Below are positions 24,425 through 33,163 of a stretch of DNA of 64,000 bases, piece after piece. How positions within the stretch are numbered: the stretch's first letter is position 1; each line of letters opens with the position of its first letter. The notes under the pieces are model-generated. The model searched no databases. It had not been told where the DNA came from and was given only the letters and a program-made list of their open reading frames with translations. The translations under genes and the position numbers were made by a program. This stretch comes from Paenibacillus pedocola (GTDB lineage: Bacteria > Bacillota > Bacilli > Paenibacillales > Paenibacillaceae). The stretch is taken from positions 3,038,001 to 3,102,000 of the forward strand of contig NZ_CP134223.1 of the NCBI RefSeq assembly GCF_031599675.1, given 5' to 3'.

Positions 24425-26062
24425 ATGTGTATGTCGTTTAATCTGCGGACTCTATTTTCCAGCGCCTTTGCCGTAATTATCATTCTGCTCACTGCACTCC
24501 TGATTATTGTTATCGGCAGCCAGTCGACCAAATCAGTGGAGAAAAGTATTGGAGGTTCACTGGCGGAAGAAGCCTATCAGATGGCTGAGAAGCTGGACCA
24601 CTTCATGTGGTCCCGTTCCGGAGAAGTGGAAGTGTTGAGTAAGCTGAATGCTTTTCAGGAGCCATATGACAAGGCGGAAATCAGCGGTTTGCTGAATCAG
24701 CTGAAGAGCAGTATGCCCGTATTCACATGGGTGGGTTTTCTCGATCCTGCCGGAAATGTACTTTCGTCAACGGATAATATTCTGTTAGCTCAAAATATAA
24801 GTCAGAGACCCGTGTTTCAGGAAGGGATTAAAGGTCTGTTTATTGGAGATGTGCATGACGCCGTTCTGTTGTCCAAGCTGTTGCCGAATCCGGGCGGTGA
24901 AGACTTGCAGTTCGTAGATGTCAGTGTTCCAATTTACAGCAAACAGGGGCAAGTCACCGGTGTACTGGCGGCGCATCTCAGCTGGGAATGGTCCCGTGAG
25001 GTAGAGCAGTCTATCCTTGCTCCGCTGAAAGATCGTATGACCGATGTCGAGGTGCTGGTGGTCAGTCAAAAAGATGATACAGTCCTGCTGGGACCGGACA
25101 GACTGGTCGGCCGAAAAATGACGGATGAAGCGCTCCTGAAAGCGCGGACCGGTGAAAACTCATGGACAGTGGAAAAGGAGAAGGGTGAAGATTCTTATCT
25201 GACCGGCTATGCTTACGGAGACGGGTATCTGAATTACCCGGGTTTGGGCTGGTCTGTGATTATCCGTCAGCCGGCAGAGATCGCCTTCGCTTCTGTCCAT
25301 CAGCTTGAACGGTTCATTATCCTAAGCGGAATGGCGGCTGCTGTGATCTTCGGGATTCTTGGCTGGTTCCTGGCAGGCTGGATTGCACGTCCGCTAAATG
25401 CTATTACGTATACAGCTGATTTGCTCAGCTCCGGTACTGATGCAGAGATTCCATCCTCTTCGCTTATCAAAGATGTAGCCGTACTTTCAGCCTCCCTAAG
25501 GAATCTCGTAGGGAATCTGACCAAGACGGAAAGCAAGCTCAATTATATGTCTGATATGGCGCTGCATGATTCCCTCACAGGCTTGCCGAACCGGGCAGCC
25601 CTTGAAGAGTTTTTGGCTCTTGCAGTCAGCAAGGCGCAGCAAAGCCGGACAACGCTCAGCTTTCTTTATTTAGATCTGGACGGATTTAAGAATGTGAATG
25701 ATACGTACGGGCATGCGGCCGGGGATGCCCTGCTGCAGCAAGTAGCCGTGAGGCTGCTGGACTGCACCCGTGAGCATGAGATTGTCGCCCGCTTAGGGGG
25801 AGATGAGTTTGTCATCATCCTTCATACTTCAGCGGCAAGACCAATGTATGAAGCCGAAATCGTTGCAGCGCGGATTATCAGCAAAATTAATCTTCCGGTT
25901 ATGATCGGAGGCCACAGTCTTCATGTTGGCTGCAGTGTCGGTGCAGCGGTGTGGACGCCAGACGGGGCGGATACCAGTGAAACGATGCGGCTTGCCGACG
26001 AGGCGCTGTATATTTCTAAACGCAGCGGCAAGAACCGTATTACATTTGAGGCTGCCAGCTAA
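24425..26062 (+). CDS. Membrane diguanylate cyclase with Cache sensor
   Basis: 545 residues. TM helix at about residues 10-32, an extracytoplasmic region to about 290 that fits a double Cache sensor, TM helix at about 293-316 and a HAMP-like linker. The GGDEF domain (about 378-545) has HDSLTGLPNRAAL, FLYLDLDGFKNVNDTYGHAAGD and the active site RLGGDEFVIIL. The inhibitory site upstream reads REHE instead of RxxD, a conservative change that may weaken product feedback. It synthesises cyclic di-GMP in response to an external ligand. Two PilZ receptors are encoded nearby. Start may be 24425 or 24431; the AGGGG site fits neither perfectly. Confidence 0.93.
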   Translation: MCMSFNLRTLFSSAFAVIIILLTALLIIVIGSQSTKSVEKSIGGSLAEEAYQMAEKLDHFMWSRSGEVEVLSKLNAFQEPYDKAEISGLLNQLKSSMPVFTWVGFLDPAGNVLSSTDNILLAQNISQRPVFQEGIKGLFIGDVHDAVLLSKLLPNPGGEDLQFVDVSVPIYSKQGQVTGVLAAHLSWEWSREVEQSILAPLKDRMTDVEVLVVSQKDDTVLLGPDRLVGRKMTDEALLKARTGENSWTVEKEKGEDSYLTGYAYGDGYLNYPGLGWSVIIRQPAEIAFASVHQLERFIILSGMAAAVIFGILGWFLAGWIARPLNAITYTADLLSSGTDAEIPSSSLIKDVAVLSASLRNLVGNLTKTESKLNYMSDMALHDSLTGLPNRAALEEFLALAVSKAQQSRTTLSFLYLDLDGFKNVNDTYGHAAGDALLQQVAVRLLDCTREHEIVARLGGDEFVIILHTSAARPMYEAEIVAARIISKINLPVMIGGHSLHVGCSVGAAVWTPDGADTSETMRLADEALYISKRSGKNRITFEAAS

Positions 26063-26084
26063 AACAGCTGGTGGTACTTAAAAT

Positions 26085-26140
26085 AGCTCTTTTGGGAGGA
26101 GACGCCTAAAAACGTCCTGCTGACAAAAAGAGCTTTTTTT
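26085..26140. terminator. Terminator after the diguanylate cyclase
   Basis: AGCTCTTTT and AAAAGAGCT flank an inner GACG/CGTC stem and are followed by eight T. Confidence 0.8.
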
Positions 26141-26179
26141 TGATTAAAAGTAGAAAATGCTTTCAGCTTATGTAAAAAA

Positions 26180-26305
26180 TTAATGCACTCTTTTACGTGG
26201 ATTAGACCACCACTTAATCCAGAGTTTTCCTTCATCATCATGGAAGAACTTTATTCCTATCCACTTTAGAGGTGTCCAAACCTCTTTGAAATAATATGAT
26301 GGCAT
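26180..26305 (-). CDS. 41-residue Trp-rich small protein (putative)
   Basis: The ORF starts at ATG 26305 and reads MPSYYFKEVWTPLKWIGIKF, ending in SNPRKRVH. GGGAGGGG lies ten bases upstream. A plausible promoter, TTGTTA-17 bases-TAAAAT, precedes it on the minus strand. Five of 41 residues are Trp, and the C-terminus is basic, so a membrane-surface or nucleic-acid role is possible, but no family is recognised. It lies in an otherwise empty 400-base gap. The coding nature is inferred only from signals and composition. Confidence 0.5.
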   Translation of the reverse strand: MPSYYFKEVWTPLKWIGIKFFHDDEGKLWIKWWSNPRKRVH

Positions 26306-26464
26306 AGTCTATTAGCCCCTCCCGTATAGTTAATTTATACTATATTTTACGCCAAAATTTACTATTTAACAATACTAGATCCATAAAATTGAAATTAAGT
26401 GGTAGGAATTAGCACAAGCCATCCAGCGGAATAAGCATTTAATGTAGAGAAAGGATGTGAAAGA

Positions 26465-27202
26465 ATGACAAATGCCGAATTCATATCCAGAATCGCACCC
26501 TATGCAATAGCAGATATGCAGCGCAGCCACATTGCCGCCTCGCTTACGATCGCACAAGCCGCACTGGAATCCGGATGGGGTAACAGCGGTCTGACGGTGA
26601 AAGCCAATAACCTTTTTGGAATGAAAGGAAGTGGTCCGGCAGGAAGCATTGCCATCCGGACAACCGAATATTTATACGGTAAACCTTTGCTCGTGACTGC
26701 AGCCTTTCGCGCTTACCATGACTGGGGAGAATCTGTAGCGGACCACTCTGCAGTTCTCATCGGGGGGGTCTCCTGGAACCGCGGCCTATACAGCAGGGTA
26801 ATCGGCGTTAACGGGCAAACAGCCGCCCGTGAGATTGCTGCGGCCGGGTATGCAACAGATCCGAATTACGCTGCCAAGCTGATCCGAATTATGGATACCT
26901 ATAATTTATACCAATTTGATGAAGTGAAGGAGGATGAAGAGATGTCGGCTGAAGATAAACAGAAGCTTGCGAATCTGGAGACGGAATTAAAAGAGCTGCA
27001 AGTTCTTCTTGCCGTTCATACGGACCGCCTTACGGCAATGGAAGGCCGGACAGTGATGAATGTTCCGGTATGGGCACGGCCGGCGGTTAATGCGGCTGTC
27101 GCTGCCGGACTGTTGGATACACCTGCCGGTGGAAGCTACGACTTTTATCGTTTGCTCACGGTGCTGAACAGGGCAGGCTTGCTGGTGACAGGGGAGGATT
27201 GA
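26465..27202 (+). CDS. N-acetylglucosaminidase (GH73-type), phage-endolysin-like
   Basis: 245 residues without a signal peptide. The glucosaminidase domain covers about residues 1-160: IAPYAIADMQRSHIAASLTI, AQAALESGWGNSGL with the catalytic Glu, NNLFGMKG, and AFRAYHDWGESVADHSAVL. A coiled segment (EDKQKLANLETELKELQVLL) and a short C-terminal helical part follow. It should cleave the glycan strands of peptidoglycan. The lack of a signal peptide and the holin-like gene one base downstream make it a lysis-type pair, probably of phage origin. The AAAGGATGTGAAAG site fits ATG 26465. Confidence 0.88.
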   Translation: MTNAEFISRIAPYAIADMQRSHIAASLTIAQAALESGWGNSGLTVKANNLFGMKGSGPAGSIAIRTTEYLYGKPLLVTAAFRAYHDWGESVADHSAVLIGGVSWNRGLYSRVIGVNGQTAAREIAAAGYATDPNYAAKLIRIMDTYNLYQFDEVKEDEEMSAEDKQKLANLETELKELQVLLAVHTDRLTAMEGRTVMNVPVWARPAVNAAVAAGLLDTPAGGSYDFYRLLTVLNRAGLLVTGED

Positions 27203-27203
27203 G

Positions 27204-27485
27204 ATGAACAATGAGGTACTGAATAATGTGCTGGCTTTCGCCTCGGTGTTGGCTGTGTTTGTTATGGCGCTTGTGCAGCTGGTAAAGAACAGTGTGAATA
27301 TCCCCCGTAATCTTGTTCCGGCCGTAGGTCTGGCAATCGGTTTATTTGTCGGTGCAGTTGCGTACCCTTTTACCGACATGACACTTGTACTCCGTCTGTG
27401 GGCAGGCGGGCTGGCCGGTCTATCGGCCACCGGACTCTTTGAACTAGCCTTTAACAAAAGAGACGGATCGACCAAAGACAAATAG
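27204..27485 (+). CDS. Holin-like membrane protein
   Basis: 93 residues with three hydrophobic segments (about 8-27, 36-55 and 63-81) and a charged tail NKRDGSTKDK, the layout of small phage holins. GGGGAGGATTGAG precedes the ATG. It follows the glucosaminidase stop by one base. It would form pores allowing the signal-less hydrolase to reach the wall. No phage structural genes are near, so the pair may be domesticated. Confidence 0.78.
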   Translation: MNNEVLNNVLAFASVLAVFVMALVQLVKNSVNIPRNLVPAVGLAIGLFVGAVAYPFTDMTLVLRLWAGGLAGLSATGLFELAFNKRDGSTKDK

Positions 27486-27605
27486 CGTTACATGAATCGC
27501 ATCTAATCATTATATTTATGCGTATGCCTGCTGGTGATCTGAACAAGCAATCTGCTGTTAAATCAATATAATAGGATATGCAGTAATGGAAGGAGGTGCT
27601 TTTAT

Positions 27606-28028
27606 ATGGGAACCTATCTGGATGCCAGAACCTCACAGAATGCCAGTACGGCGAACTCCATTGCCATCCCGATTCTGGCGATCAATGCCCCGCAGTTATT
27701 CGGTCAAATTGGCCTGATTACCTCGGGTATTACTACGAATCCGCGTGTGCTATTGAAGGGAACGATTTCGTTACAGCTTCCGCTGGCCCTGGTTGGTATT
27801 ACGATTACCATAGTCCGGGGTACGCTTCCTACAGATCCGGTGGTCTATTCCGCAACCTCTACTTTCAACCTTAGCCTTCTTGCACCACAGGTCATTGCCT
27901 TTTCAGCTGCTGATTTTAATCCGCCGGTTTCACCACAATTGACTTATACGGCATTTGTAACCTCTAACCTGCTGGGTACAATCCGTGTCGGTCCGGAGAG
28001 CTTTGATGGAATTCTGGTTTCAGACTAA
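27606..28028 (+). CDS. Probable spore-surface/exosporium-type beta protein
   Basis: 140 residues beginning MGTYLDARTSQNASTANSIA, rich in T, S, I, L and V with alternating strand patterns (VLLKGTISLQL, GITITIVRGTL) and no cysteine, signal peptide or membrane helix. The composition and pattern resemble C-terminal jelly-roll domains of exosporium proteins in Bacillus-type spores. AATGGAAGGAGGTGC precedes the ATG. It lies between a lysis-type pair and a YjcZ-type spore protein. The call is tentative. Confidence 0.55.
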   Translation: MGTYLDARTSQNASTANSIAIPILAINAPQLFGQIGLITSGITTNPRVLLKGTISLQLPLALVGITITIVRGTLPTDPVVYSATSTFNLSLLAPQVIAFSAADFNPPVSPQLTYTAFVTSNLLGTIRVGPESFDGILVSD

Positions 28029-28042
28029 TTGCAGCCTTACGT

Positions 28043-28071
28043 CTTGTCATGCCCTTAGCGGGTATGACAAG
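28043..28071 (+). terminator. Terminator-like hairpin
   Basis: CTTGTCATGCCC and GGGTATGACAAG form a stem with one G-T pair just after the stop at 28028. The T-run is poor. Confidence 0.6.
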
Positions 28072-28200
28072 ATGCTTAATTGCCTATATGATTTTCTTGC
28101 ATTGGCTCGGCTCAGTCTAAATTAAACCGTTTCGCCCAATCTGAATGGAACAATCGTACATATTCTATTCTGTAGTCATTATTTTGAAGGAGGTTATCTC

Positions 28201-28335
28201 ATGGGTGCAGATTGCGGATACGGCGGTAATGTAGGCGGTGCTAATGTAGGTCCGGTTGGTCCTTGGACATCTACTGGTGCGATCCTGGTTCTTTATATCT
28301 TGCTTGTTATTATCTTGAGTGCCTGCTTTATCTAA
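28201..28335 (+). CDS. YjcZ-family sporulation protein
   Basis: 44 residues: a Gly/Asn-rich N-terminus (MGADCGYGGNVGGANVGPVG), then a single transmembrane segment AILVLYILLVIILSACFI at the C-terminus. This is the pattern of the YjcZ/SscA tiny sporulation proteins, in which a Gly/Tyr-rich head precedes a helix ending in CF or CFI. GAAGGAGG sits seven bases before the ATG. A CATATTCTA element at 28159-28167 matches the -10 form of sigma-K promoters, but no convincing -35 is seen. A strong terminator follows. Confidence 0.85.
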   Translation: MGADCGYGGNVGGANVGPVGPWTSTGAILVLYILLVIILSACFI

Positions 28336-28345
28336 GAGCGTAAGC

Positions 28346-28389
28346 AAAAGGCGCGTTACCTGAAATTGTCAGGTTCGCGCCTTTTTTTG
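28346..28389 (+). terminator. Terminator after the YjcZ-family gene
   Basis: AAAAGGCGCG and CGCGCCTTTT with an inner ACCTGA/TCAGGT stem and a T-run. Confidence 0.9.
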
Positions 28390-28452
28390 TGCGGAAAATT
28401 AGACTTTGGTTAAGTTATACTGGAGGAAAATGGATGAAATTAGGAGGGGTTT

Positions 28453-28905
28453 ATGTATATTAGGAAGCTGGCTGCTGATGAACTGCCGCCGATGGACCTG
28501 CTGCTGACAGCAGATCCATCACACTTAAAAGTAGAGGCCTATCTGAAAAGAGGTGAATGTTATGCAGTATTTGATGAAGAGGAAATTGCCGGTGTTTATG
28601 TGTTGCTTCCTACACGCCCTGATACTGCCGAATTGGTAAATGTTGCAGTGGCGGAGGTACATCAGGGGAAAGGACTCGGTAAGCAACTTGTGTTACATGC
28701 GATTCAGGTAGCTGCTATACAAGGGTTTAGTACCATCGAAGTAGGAACCGGAAATTCGAGCATTGGTCAGCTGGCACTATATCAGAAATGCGGATTCCGG
28801 ATTGTAGCTGTGGAGCTGGATTTTTTCACGAGGCATTACCCGGAAGTGATTTATGAGAATGGAATGATATGCAGAGATATGCTGCGTTTGACCCGGGAAC
28901 TTTGA
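28453..28905 (+). CDS. GNAT-family N-acetyltransferase
   Basis: 150 residues. The acetyl-CoA binding motif is VAVAEVHQGKGLGKQLVLHA (about residues 66-85), followed by IEVGTGNSSIGQLALYQKCGFR, seen as GNSSIGQLALYQKCGF, which is the typical C-terminal GNAT strand-helix. The acceptor is unknown. GGAGGGG precedes the ATG. It is monocistronic as far as can be seen. Confidence 0.88.
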   Translation: MYIRKLAADELPPMDLLLTADPSHLKVEAYLKRGECYAVFDEEEIAGVYVLLPTRPDTAELVNVAVAEVHQGKGLGKQLVLHAIQVAAIQGFSTIEVGTGNSSIGQLALYQKCGFRIVAVELDFFTRHYPEVIYENGMICRDMLRLTREL

Positions 28906-28964
28906 AGGGATAGCTAATTTACAATCTGCAATTTTTAGGATTATATCCGGTGAGGAGTGTTAAA

Positions 28965-30683
28965 GTGAGAAAAGGGTTATCCCTGATAATGATCTGCAGT
29001 CTGCTGGTTCTTGGGGGATTATGGGGTTCACCGGTGGTGCATAGTGCCGAAGATATAGCAGGCTTCAGCGTCAACTTCGAGAACTTGAAGGTACCGGCCG
29101 GAGTTAGCCCTTTTGTAGACGGATCTGTTATTATGGTGCCTGTCCGTCCAGTAGGAGAAGCGCTGGGTTATGAGGTCACTTACATAAAAGAACAGAACAG
29201 CCTGCTAATGAAGAGTGATGAACTGGAATATGTATACAGGCTGGGAGGAAGTACTGTTGTCACAAGTGGTAAGGGCCAGCTCGCCCTTGAGGGTAAGGCG
29301 GTGCTCAAGGATAACCGCATATATGTACCTTTATCCTTCTTTGGAGCGCTGGGTTTAATCACATCTTTTGATGCAAGTTCGTTTGAGGCTGCCGTAATCA
29401 CCCCTCAGAAATACGCAGACTACGTAGTAGGTTTGCTGAATGCCGGCCAGTATGAGGAACTATGGCAGGACTTGTTCAATACAGAGCTTAAAAGGCTGGT
29501 TTCAATCTCTGCACTTCAATCGGGCTGGGAGAGTCTGGACGGTACCTATGGAGTCTATGTTCAATTGAACCCGGTGACTACCATGCAAGTTAAAGGACAA
29601 ACCGTAATTCAGGCAACGGCGGAATTCTCCAAAGGCAATTTAAGCATGATTATCACTGTGGACAACAATGCCCGGTTAACCGGCTTAAGGTTTACACCTG
29701 CTGCTGCACCCGCTGTGGAGCGGGAGCTACCGGAAGGCTTAACCGAAGAGACCGTAGTAGTTGGTGAAGGCACTGCACATCCGTTAAAAGGAATTCTGAC
29801 ACTTCCTGAGCATTCGTCAGGCCGGCTTCCGTCTGTAGTGCTTGTTCATGGATCCGGTTCAACCGATCACGATGAAACGGCTTTTGCCTATAAGCCCTTT
29901 CGCGATATCGCATGGGGATTAGCGCAGCAAGGGATTGCTGTCCTACGCTATGACAAGCGTTCGTACACTTATCCCAAAGAGTTTATGGGAGATGAGGCAG
30001 CAGCAAGCTTTACTGTAAAAGAAGAAACGGTAGACGATGCCATACTTGCGGCCGGGTTGCTGAAGTTGGATAAACGGCTGGACCCGGGGCATGTGTATCT
30101 GGCCGGGCACAGCCTTGGAGGAATGCTGGCTCCAAGAATCGATGCTGACGGCGGTGATTTTGCCGGGTTAATACTGCTGGCAGGATCTCCGCGGAAGCTA
30201 TGGGAAATTGTGTATGATCAGAACATGAATGTAATCGATGGTCTGGACGATAGTAATCCGCTCAAAGTGCAGACACGCTCGGCAATAGACGGTGAACTCA
30301 TGAAAGCGAAGGCGCTATCCTCATTAAGCACTGAGCAAGCCAAGCAGGCACCGGCTGTGTTTGGAATCCCGGCGTTCTACCTACAGGAAATGCAGCAGCA
30401 CGATACGGCGGAGCTGGCACGAAGGCTGGCAAAACCCGTACTCGTAATGCAAGGAGCAGATGATTTTCAGATATTTGCCGGTACAGACTTTCCCCTCTGG
30501 AAAGAAGTTCTCAAAAATAATCCTGCGGCTGAGTTTAAGCAGTACCCGGGGTTAAATCACTTTTTTGTCAATTATGACGGGGCCGGAGCCGGAACAACGG
30601 CTGAGTATAATGTACCGGACATCGTGGACCCGCAGGTCATTACAGATATGGGAGCATGGATCAACGCACAATACAGTCATTAG
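28965..30683 (+). CDS. Secreted alpha/beta hydrolase with stalk-type N-domain
   Basis: 572 residues from GTG 28965, seven bases after GAGGAG. A signal peptide ([18 protein letters not shown] to VVHSA) is followed by a copper-amine-oxidase-like N-terminal domain (about 30-145; [14 protein letters not shown]), a DUF3887-like domain (about 150-245) and an alpha/beta hydrolase domain (about 260-572). The hydrolase has [11 protein letters not shown], the nucleophile elbow [20 protein letters not shown] for the acid and GLNHFF for the His. It probably acts outside the cell on an ester. A cysteine synthase gene starts 22 bases downstream. Confidence 0.88.
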   Translation: MRKGLSLIMICSLLVLGGLWGSPVVHSAEDIAGFSVNFENLKVPAGVSPFVDGSVIMVPVRPVGEALGYEVTYIKEQNSLLMKSDELEYVYRLGGSTVVTSGKGQLALEGKAVLKDNRIYVPLSFFGALGLITSFDASSFEAAVITPQKYADYVVGLLNAGQYEELWQDLFNTELKRLVSISALQSGWESLDGTYGVYVQLNPVTTMQVKGQTVIQATAEFSKGNLSMIITVDNNARLTGLRFTPAAAPAVERELPEGLTEETVVVGEGTAHPLKGILTLPEHSSGRLPSVVLVHGSGSTDHDETAFAYKPFRDIAWGLAQQGIAVLRYDKRSYTYPKEFMGDEAAASFTVKEETVDDAILAAGLLKLDKRLDPGHVYLAGHSLGGMLAPRIDADGGDFAGLILLAGSPRKLWEIVYDQNMNVIDGLDDSNPLKVQTRSAIDGELMKAKALSSLSTEQAKQAPAVFGIPAFYLQEMQQHDTAELARRLAKPVLVMQGADDFQIFAGTDFPLWKEVLKNNPAAEFKQYPGLNHFFVNYDGAGAGTTAEYNVPDIVDPQVITDMGAWINAQYSH

Positions 30684-30705
30684 GACTTTAGGGAGGATAT
30701 TAAAG

Positions 30706-31644
30706 ATGCCGAAAATTTATAAGAACCTTACCGAGTTGATTGGTAATACTCCGCTGCTGGAGCTAGGGAATTACGGTAACGCCCACCATGTGGAAGCCAG
30801 GCTGCTAGGCAAACTGGAATATTTTAATCCGGCGGGAAGTGTCAAGGACCGTATTGGTTTTGCGATGATAAAGGATGCAGAAGCCAAAGGGCTGATAAAT
30901 CAAAACTCGGTCCTGATCGAACCTACCAGCGGGAATACCGGGATTGGTCTTGCTTTTGCCGCTGCGGCGCTGGGCTACCGGCTTATGATTGTGCTTCCGG
31001 AATCGTTCAGTGTGGAGAGACGCAAGCTGCTGAAAGCACTCGGTGCAGAGCTGATACTAACCCCGGCATCCGAAGGTATGCTTGGTGCAGTCGGAAAAGC
31101 AGAGGAGCTGGCTGCTTCAATCCCGAATTCTTTTATTCCTCAACAGTTCAGTAATCCAGCCAATCCGCAGATTCACCGGGAGACGACTGCAGAAGAAATT
31201 TGGAAGGATACGGATGGCGGAGTGGATATTTTCGTGGCTGGAGTCGGTACAGGAGGTACAGTTTCCGGAGTAGGTCAAATATTGAAAGAGAGAAAACCCG
31301 GTGTCCAGGTAATCGCTGTTGAACCCGCAGACTCTCCGGTCCTGTCAGGAGGCAAACCGGGTGGACATCAGATTCAAGGCATCGGAGCCAATTTTGTACC
31401 TGGAAATTTCGATCCTGCGGTGGTTGATGAAATCGTTCAGGTGAAAAACGAGAATGCCTTTGAAGCAGCGCGCAGCCTTGCCAGAACTGAGGGCTTGCTC
31501 GTAGGCATTTCCTCAGGTGCTGCAGTGCATGCTGCGGTGCAAATTGCCGGTCGGCCGGAGAACAAAGGCAAGAATATTGTTATAATTCTGCCGGAAACAG
31601 GTGAACGATACTTATCTACTCCGCTGTTTGAAAATATTGAATAG
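30706..31644 (+). CDS. cysK: Cysteine synthase A
   Basis: 312 residues from ATG 30706, after TAGGGAGG; an in-frame upstream extension overlaps the hydrolase gene and is rejected. The PLP lysine is in [11 protein letters not shown], the substrate loop [12 protein letters not shown], the phosphate-binding [12 protein letters not shown], and the C-terminal [10 protein letters not shown]. It makes cysteine from O-acetylserine and sulfide. It may be co-transcribed with the hydrolase. Together with the sulfurtransferases and the possible cystine importer, it adds to the sulfur-related genes in the window. Confidence 0.95.
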   Translation: MPKIYKNLTELIGNTPLLELGNYGNAHHVEARLLGKLEYFNPAGSVKDRIGFAMIKDAEAKGLINQNSVLIEPTSGNTGIGLAFAAAALGYRLMIVLPESFSVERRKLLKALGAELILTPASEGMLGAVGKAEELAASIPNSFIPQQFSNPANPQIHRETTAEEIWKDTDGGVDIFVAGVGTGGTVSGVGQILKERKPGVQVIAVEPADSPVLSGGKPGGHQIQGIGANFVPGNFDPAVVDEIVQVKNENAFEAARSLARTEGLLVGISSGAAVHAAVQIAGRPENKGKNIVIILPETGERYLSTPLFENIE

Positions 31645-31673
31645 ACTAACTGACTCAATGTTCATATTTCTGT

Positions 31674-31703
31674 AACGACCGTCCCTAAGGGGCGGTTGTT
31701 TTT
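31674..31703 (+). terminator. Terminator after cysK
   Basis: AACGACCGTCCC and GGGGCGGTTGTT around a TAA loop, followed by TTTTG. Confidence 0.85.
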
Positions 31704-31817
31704 GTGTAGATCAGAACACGAATGTGGTGACTCATAGAGTTGAACTAAAGGAGGCAATATGGCACCAGCCGGCTGAAATAATAGATTTTTAGCTATACGT
31801 GTATAGGTCTAAAGAGA

Positions 31818-31823
31818 TATAAT
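31818..31823 (+). promoter_or_regulatory. -10 element of the agr-like locus
   Basis: TATAAT about 40 bases before the first gene. No good -35 is found at 17 bases (ATACGT), as expected of an activated promoter. An interrupted repeat CTATAC-GT-GTATAG (31793-31806) lies just upstream and may bind a regulator. Confidence 0.5.
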
Positions 31824-31860
31824 TAATCCAATGAATGAAATTGATGCCAGGCGGTGTTGT

Positions 31861-32490
31861 GTGTTGTCGTGGGATATTGTAGGATTTATGTTTTTCTCAA
31901 CGATTGAAACTGTATCATTATATTATTTGATTATGACACTCTTTCGGTTTAAATGGAGGGCATTCATCTGGCCGGCGATGTTTATTATTTTAATCAATAA
32001 TCTGCAAAGCTATCTGCTCAGGAATGAACTTGATATGGCCAATATTTCACCTCTAGTCACAATTATTGTTTTCATATTCTTTTTTGCTGCTGTTGTCAGG
32101 ATGCCGTTTGTTTTTTCAGTTATTGCAACGATCTCAGGATATGTGATCTTTGCCGTTATCCAGTCATTATTGGTGTTGCTTATGTTCGGTTCCCTTTCGC
32201 AGGTGGAGAATAACACAATCAACGGGTACATCCTGCAAACAGCATCTGCTGCAGTAGTGTTCGTAATCTTCTGGTTTGCTTACCGCAAAGGCAAGGGCTT
32301 TACGTTTGATATGGAAAAACTGAGATTCAAGCTGGAAGATATTGTGCTCAGCGTGTTAATCATTATTTTTCTGATCGGGATATCTGCGCTGCTGGTTTAT
32401 AGAAACCTTTGGATCGATATTATGTTCTTCATGGTGATGTCCGCATTCCTGTTATATTATTCAACGAAAAAGGAGCGGGAGGATGCTTGA
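31861..32490 (+). CDS. AgrC-sensor-like 7-TM protein without kinase domain
   Basis: 209 residues from GTG 31861, six bases after AGGCGG; an ATG at 31831 has no ribosome binding site. Seven hydrophobic segments cover almost the whole chain, starting WDIVGFMFFSTIETVSLYYL and including FIILINNLQSYLLRNEL. Number and order of helices resemble the N-terminal sensor half of AgrC-type histidine kinases, but the protein stops after YYSTKKEREDA, with no H-box, N-box or ATP-binding part. It overlaps agrB by 8 bases. It may sense or bind the autoinducer and act on the LytTR protein directly, as membrane partners do in LytTR regulatory systems of streptococci. That is inference. Confidence 0.75.
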   Translation: MLSWDIVGFMFFSTIETVSLYYLIMTLFRFKWRAFIWPAMFIILINNLQSYLLRNELDMANISPLVTIIVFIFFFAAVVRMPFVFSVIATISGYVIFAVIQSLLVLLMFGSLSQVENNTINGYILQTASAAVVFVIFWFAYRKGKGFTFDMEKLRFKLEDIVLSVLIIIFLIGISALLVYRNLWIDIMFFMVMSAFLLYYSTKKEREDA

Positions 32491-33043
32491 GAACCTGGCA
32501 GGGTGGATCGCGGCAAGAATCAAAAATGTCGTCCCTGAACATCCGGCATCCTATGCAGTCCTGAAATTTGCTGTATCGATTGTGCTCAATGTGATACTTG
32601 TTGTAGGATGTACGTTGTTGATCTCAGTGATCACAGGTAAAGCGGCAGAAGCCGTATTGATTCTGATCTCCTTCGCGCTGCTGCGGCAAGTCTCGGGCGG
32701 GGTGCATCTCCGATCAGGCTTGGGCTGCGTACTGTTTACAACGGTTTTGTTTACAGCTTTATCCTATGTACAGGCGGATATTTTGTATGTACAGCTAATG
32801 AACAGCCTGAGCCTACTGCTCGTTCTTCTGCTTGCACCTATCGGAATTGACAAGCAGACGAGAATACCCGCGAAGCACTGGCCAAAGCTGAAATTCATTG
32901 CAGCCGCACTTGTAGTTACGAATATCTTTATTGCATCGCCGGTTATTGCGGGCAGTTTTATGGCCCAGGCTGTGAGTTTAGTAATCGTATGGAAAAAGGG
33001 GAGCGGAAGTCATCGGAACATTTCAGCGCAAAGCCGTTTATAA
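32483..33043 (+). CDS. agrB: AgrB-type autoinducer peptide processing protease
   Basis: 186 residues with about five membrane segments. The cysteine endopeptidase motif is RQVSGGVHLRSGLGC, with His75 and Cys82 separated by six residues exactly as in Staphylococcus AgrB, and an upstream Arg. It cleaves the C-terminal tail of AgrD and forms the ring. CGGGAGG precedes the ATG. The 3' end overlaps the agrD reading frame by about 30 bases. Confidence 0.95.
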   Translation: MLENLAGWIAARIKNVVPEHPASYAVLKFAVSIVLNVILVVGCTLLISVITGKAAEAVLILISFALLRQVSGGVHLRSGLGCVLFTTVLFTALSYVQADILYVQLMNSLSLLLVLLLAPIGIDKQTRIPAKHWPKLKFIAAALVVTNIFIASPVIAGSFMAQAVSLVIVWKKGSGSHRNISAQSRL

Positions 33044-33146
33044 ACTGGCGTCGGTTTTAGCCTTCCTGGCTGTTTTTGTAGTAGATGCTGTTCCTAGTGT
33101 TCTTTTTGTACATCAGCCGGAGGTTCCGGAAGAATTATTGAAATAG
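33012..33146 (+). CDS. agrD: AgrD-type autoinducer precursor with Ser in ring position
   Basis: 44 residues in the +1 frame relative to agrB. An amphipathic N-terminus (GTFQRKAVYKLASVLAF) is followed by a hydrophobic stretch, the predicted ring SVLFV and the conserved acidic recognition tail HQPEVPEELLK of Paenibacillus/Clostridium AgrD proteins. Where Cys normally begins the ring there is Ser29, pointing to a lactone rather than thiolactone. No ATG, GTG or TTG exists in frame: stops close the frame upstream, and the best start is ATC 33012, eight bases after AAGGGGAG. The start is therefore uncertain, but the frame assignment is strong. Confidence 0.8.
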   Translation: MGTFQRKAVYKLASVLAFLAVFVVDAVPSVLFVHQPEVPEELLK

Positions 33147-33163
33147 TATTGGAGTTGGTCATC

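Noticed and set aside
31725-31750. LytTR binding repeat upstream of the agr-like locus
   Set aside because: One partial match (TAGAGTTGAA) without a second copy at the required spacing; too weak to claim.
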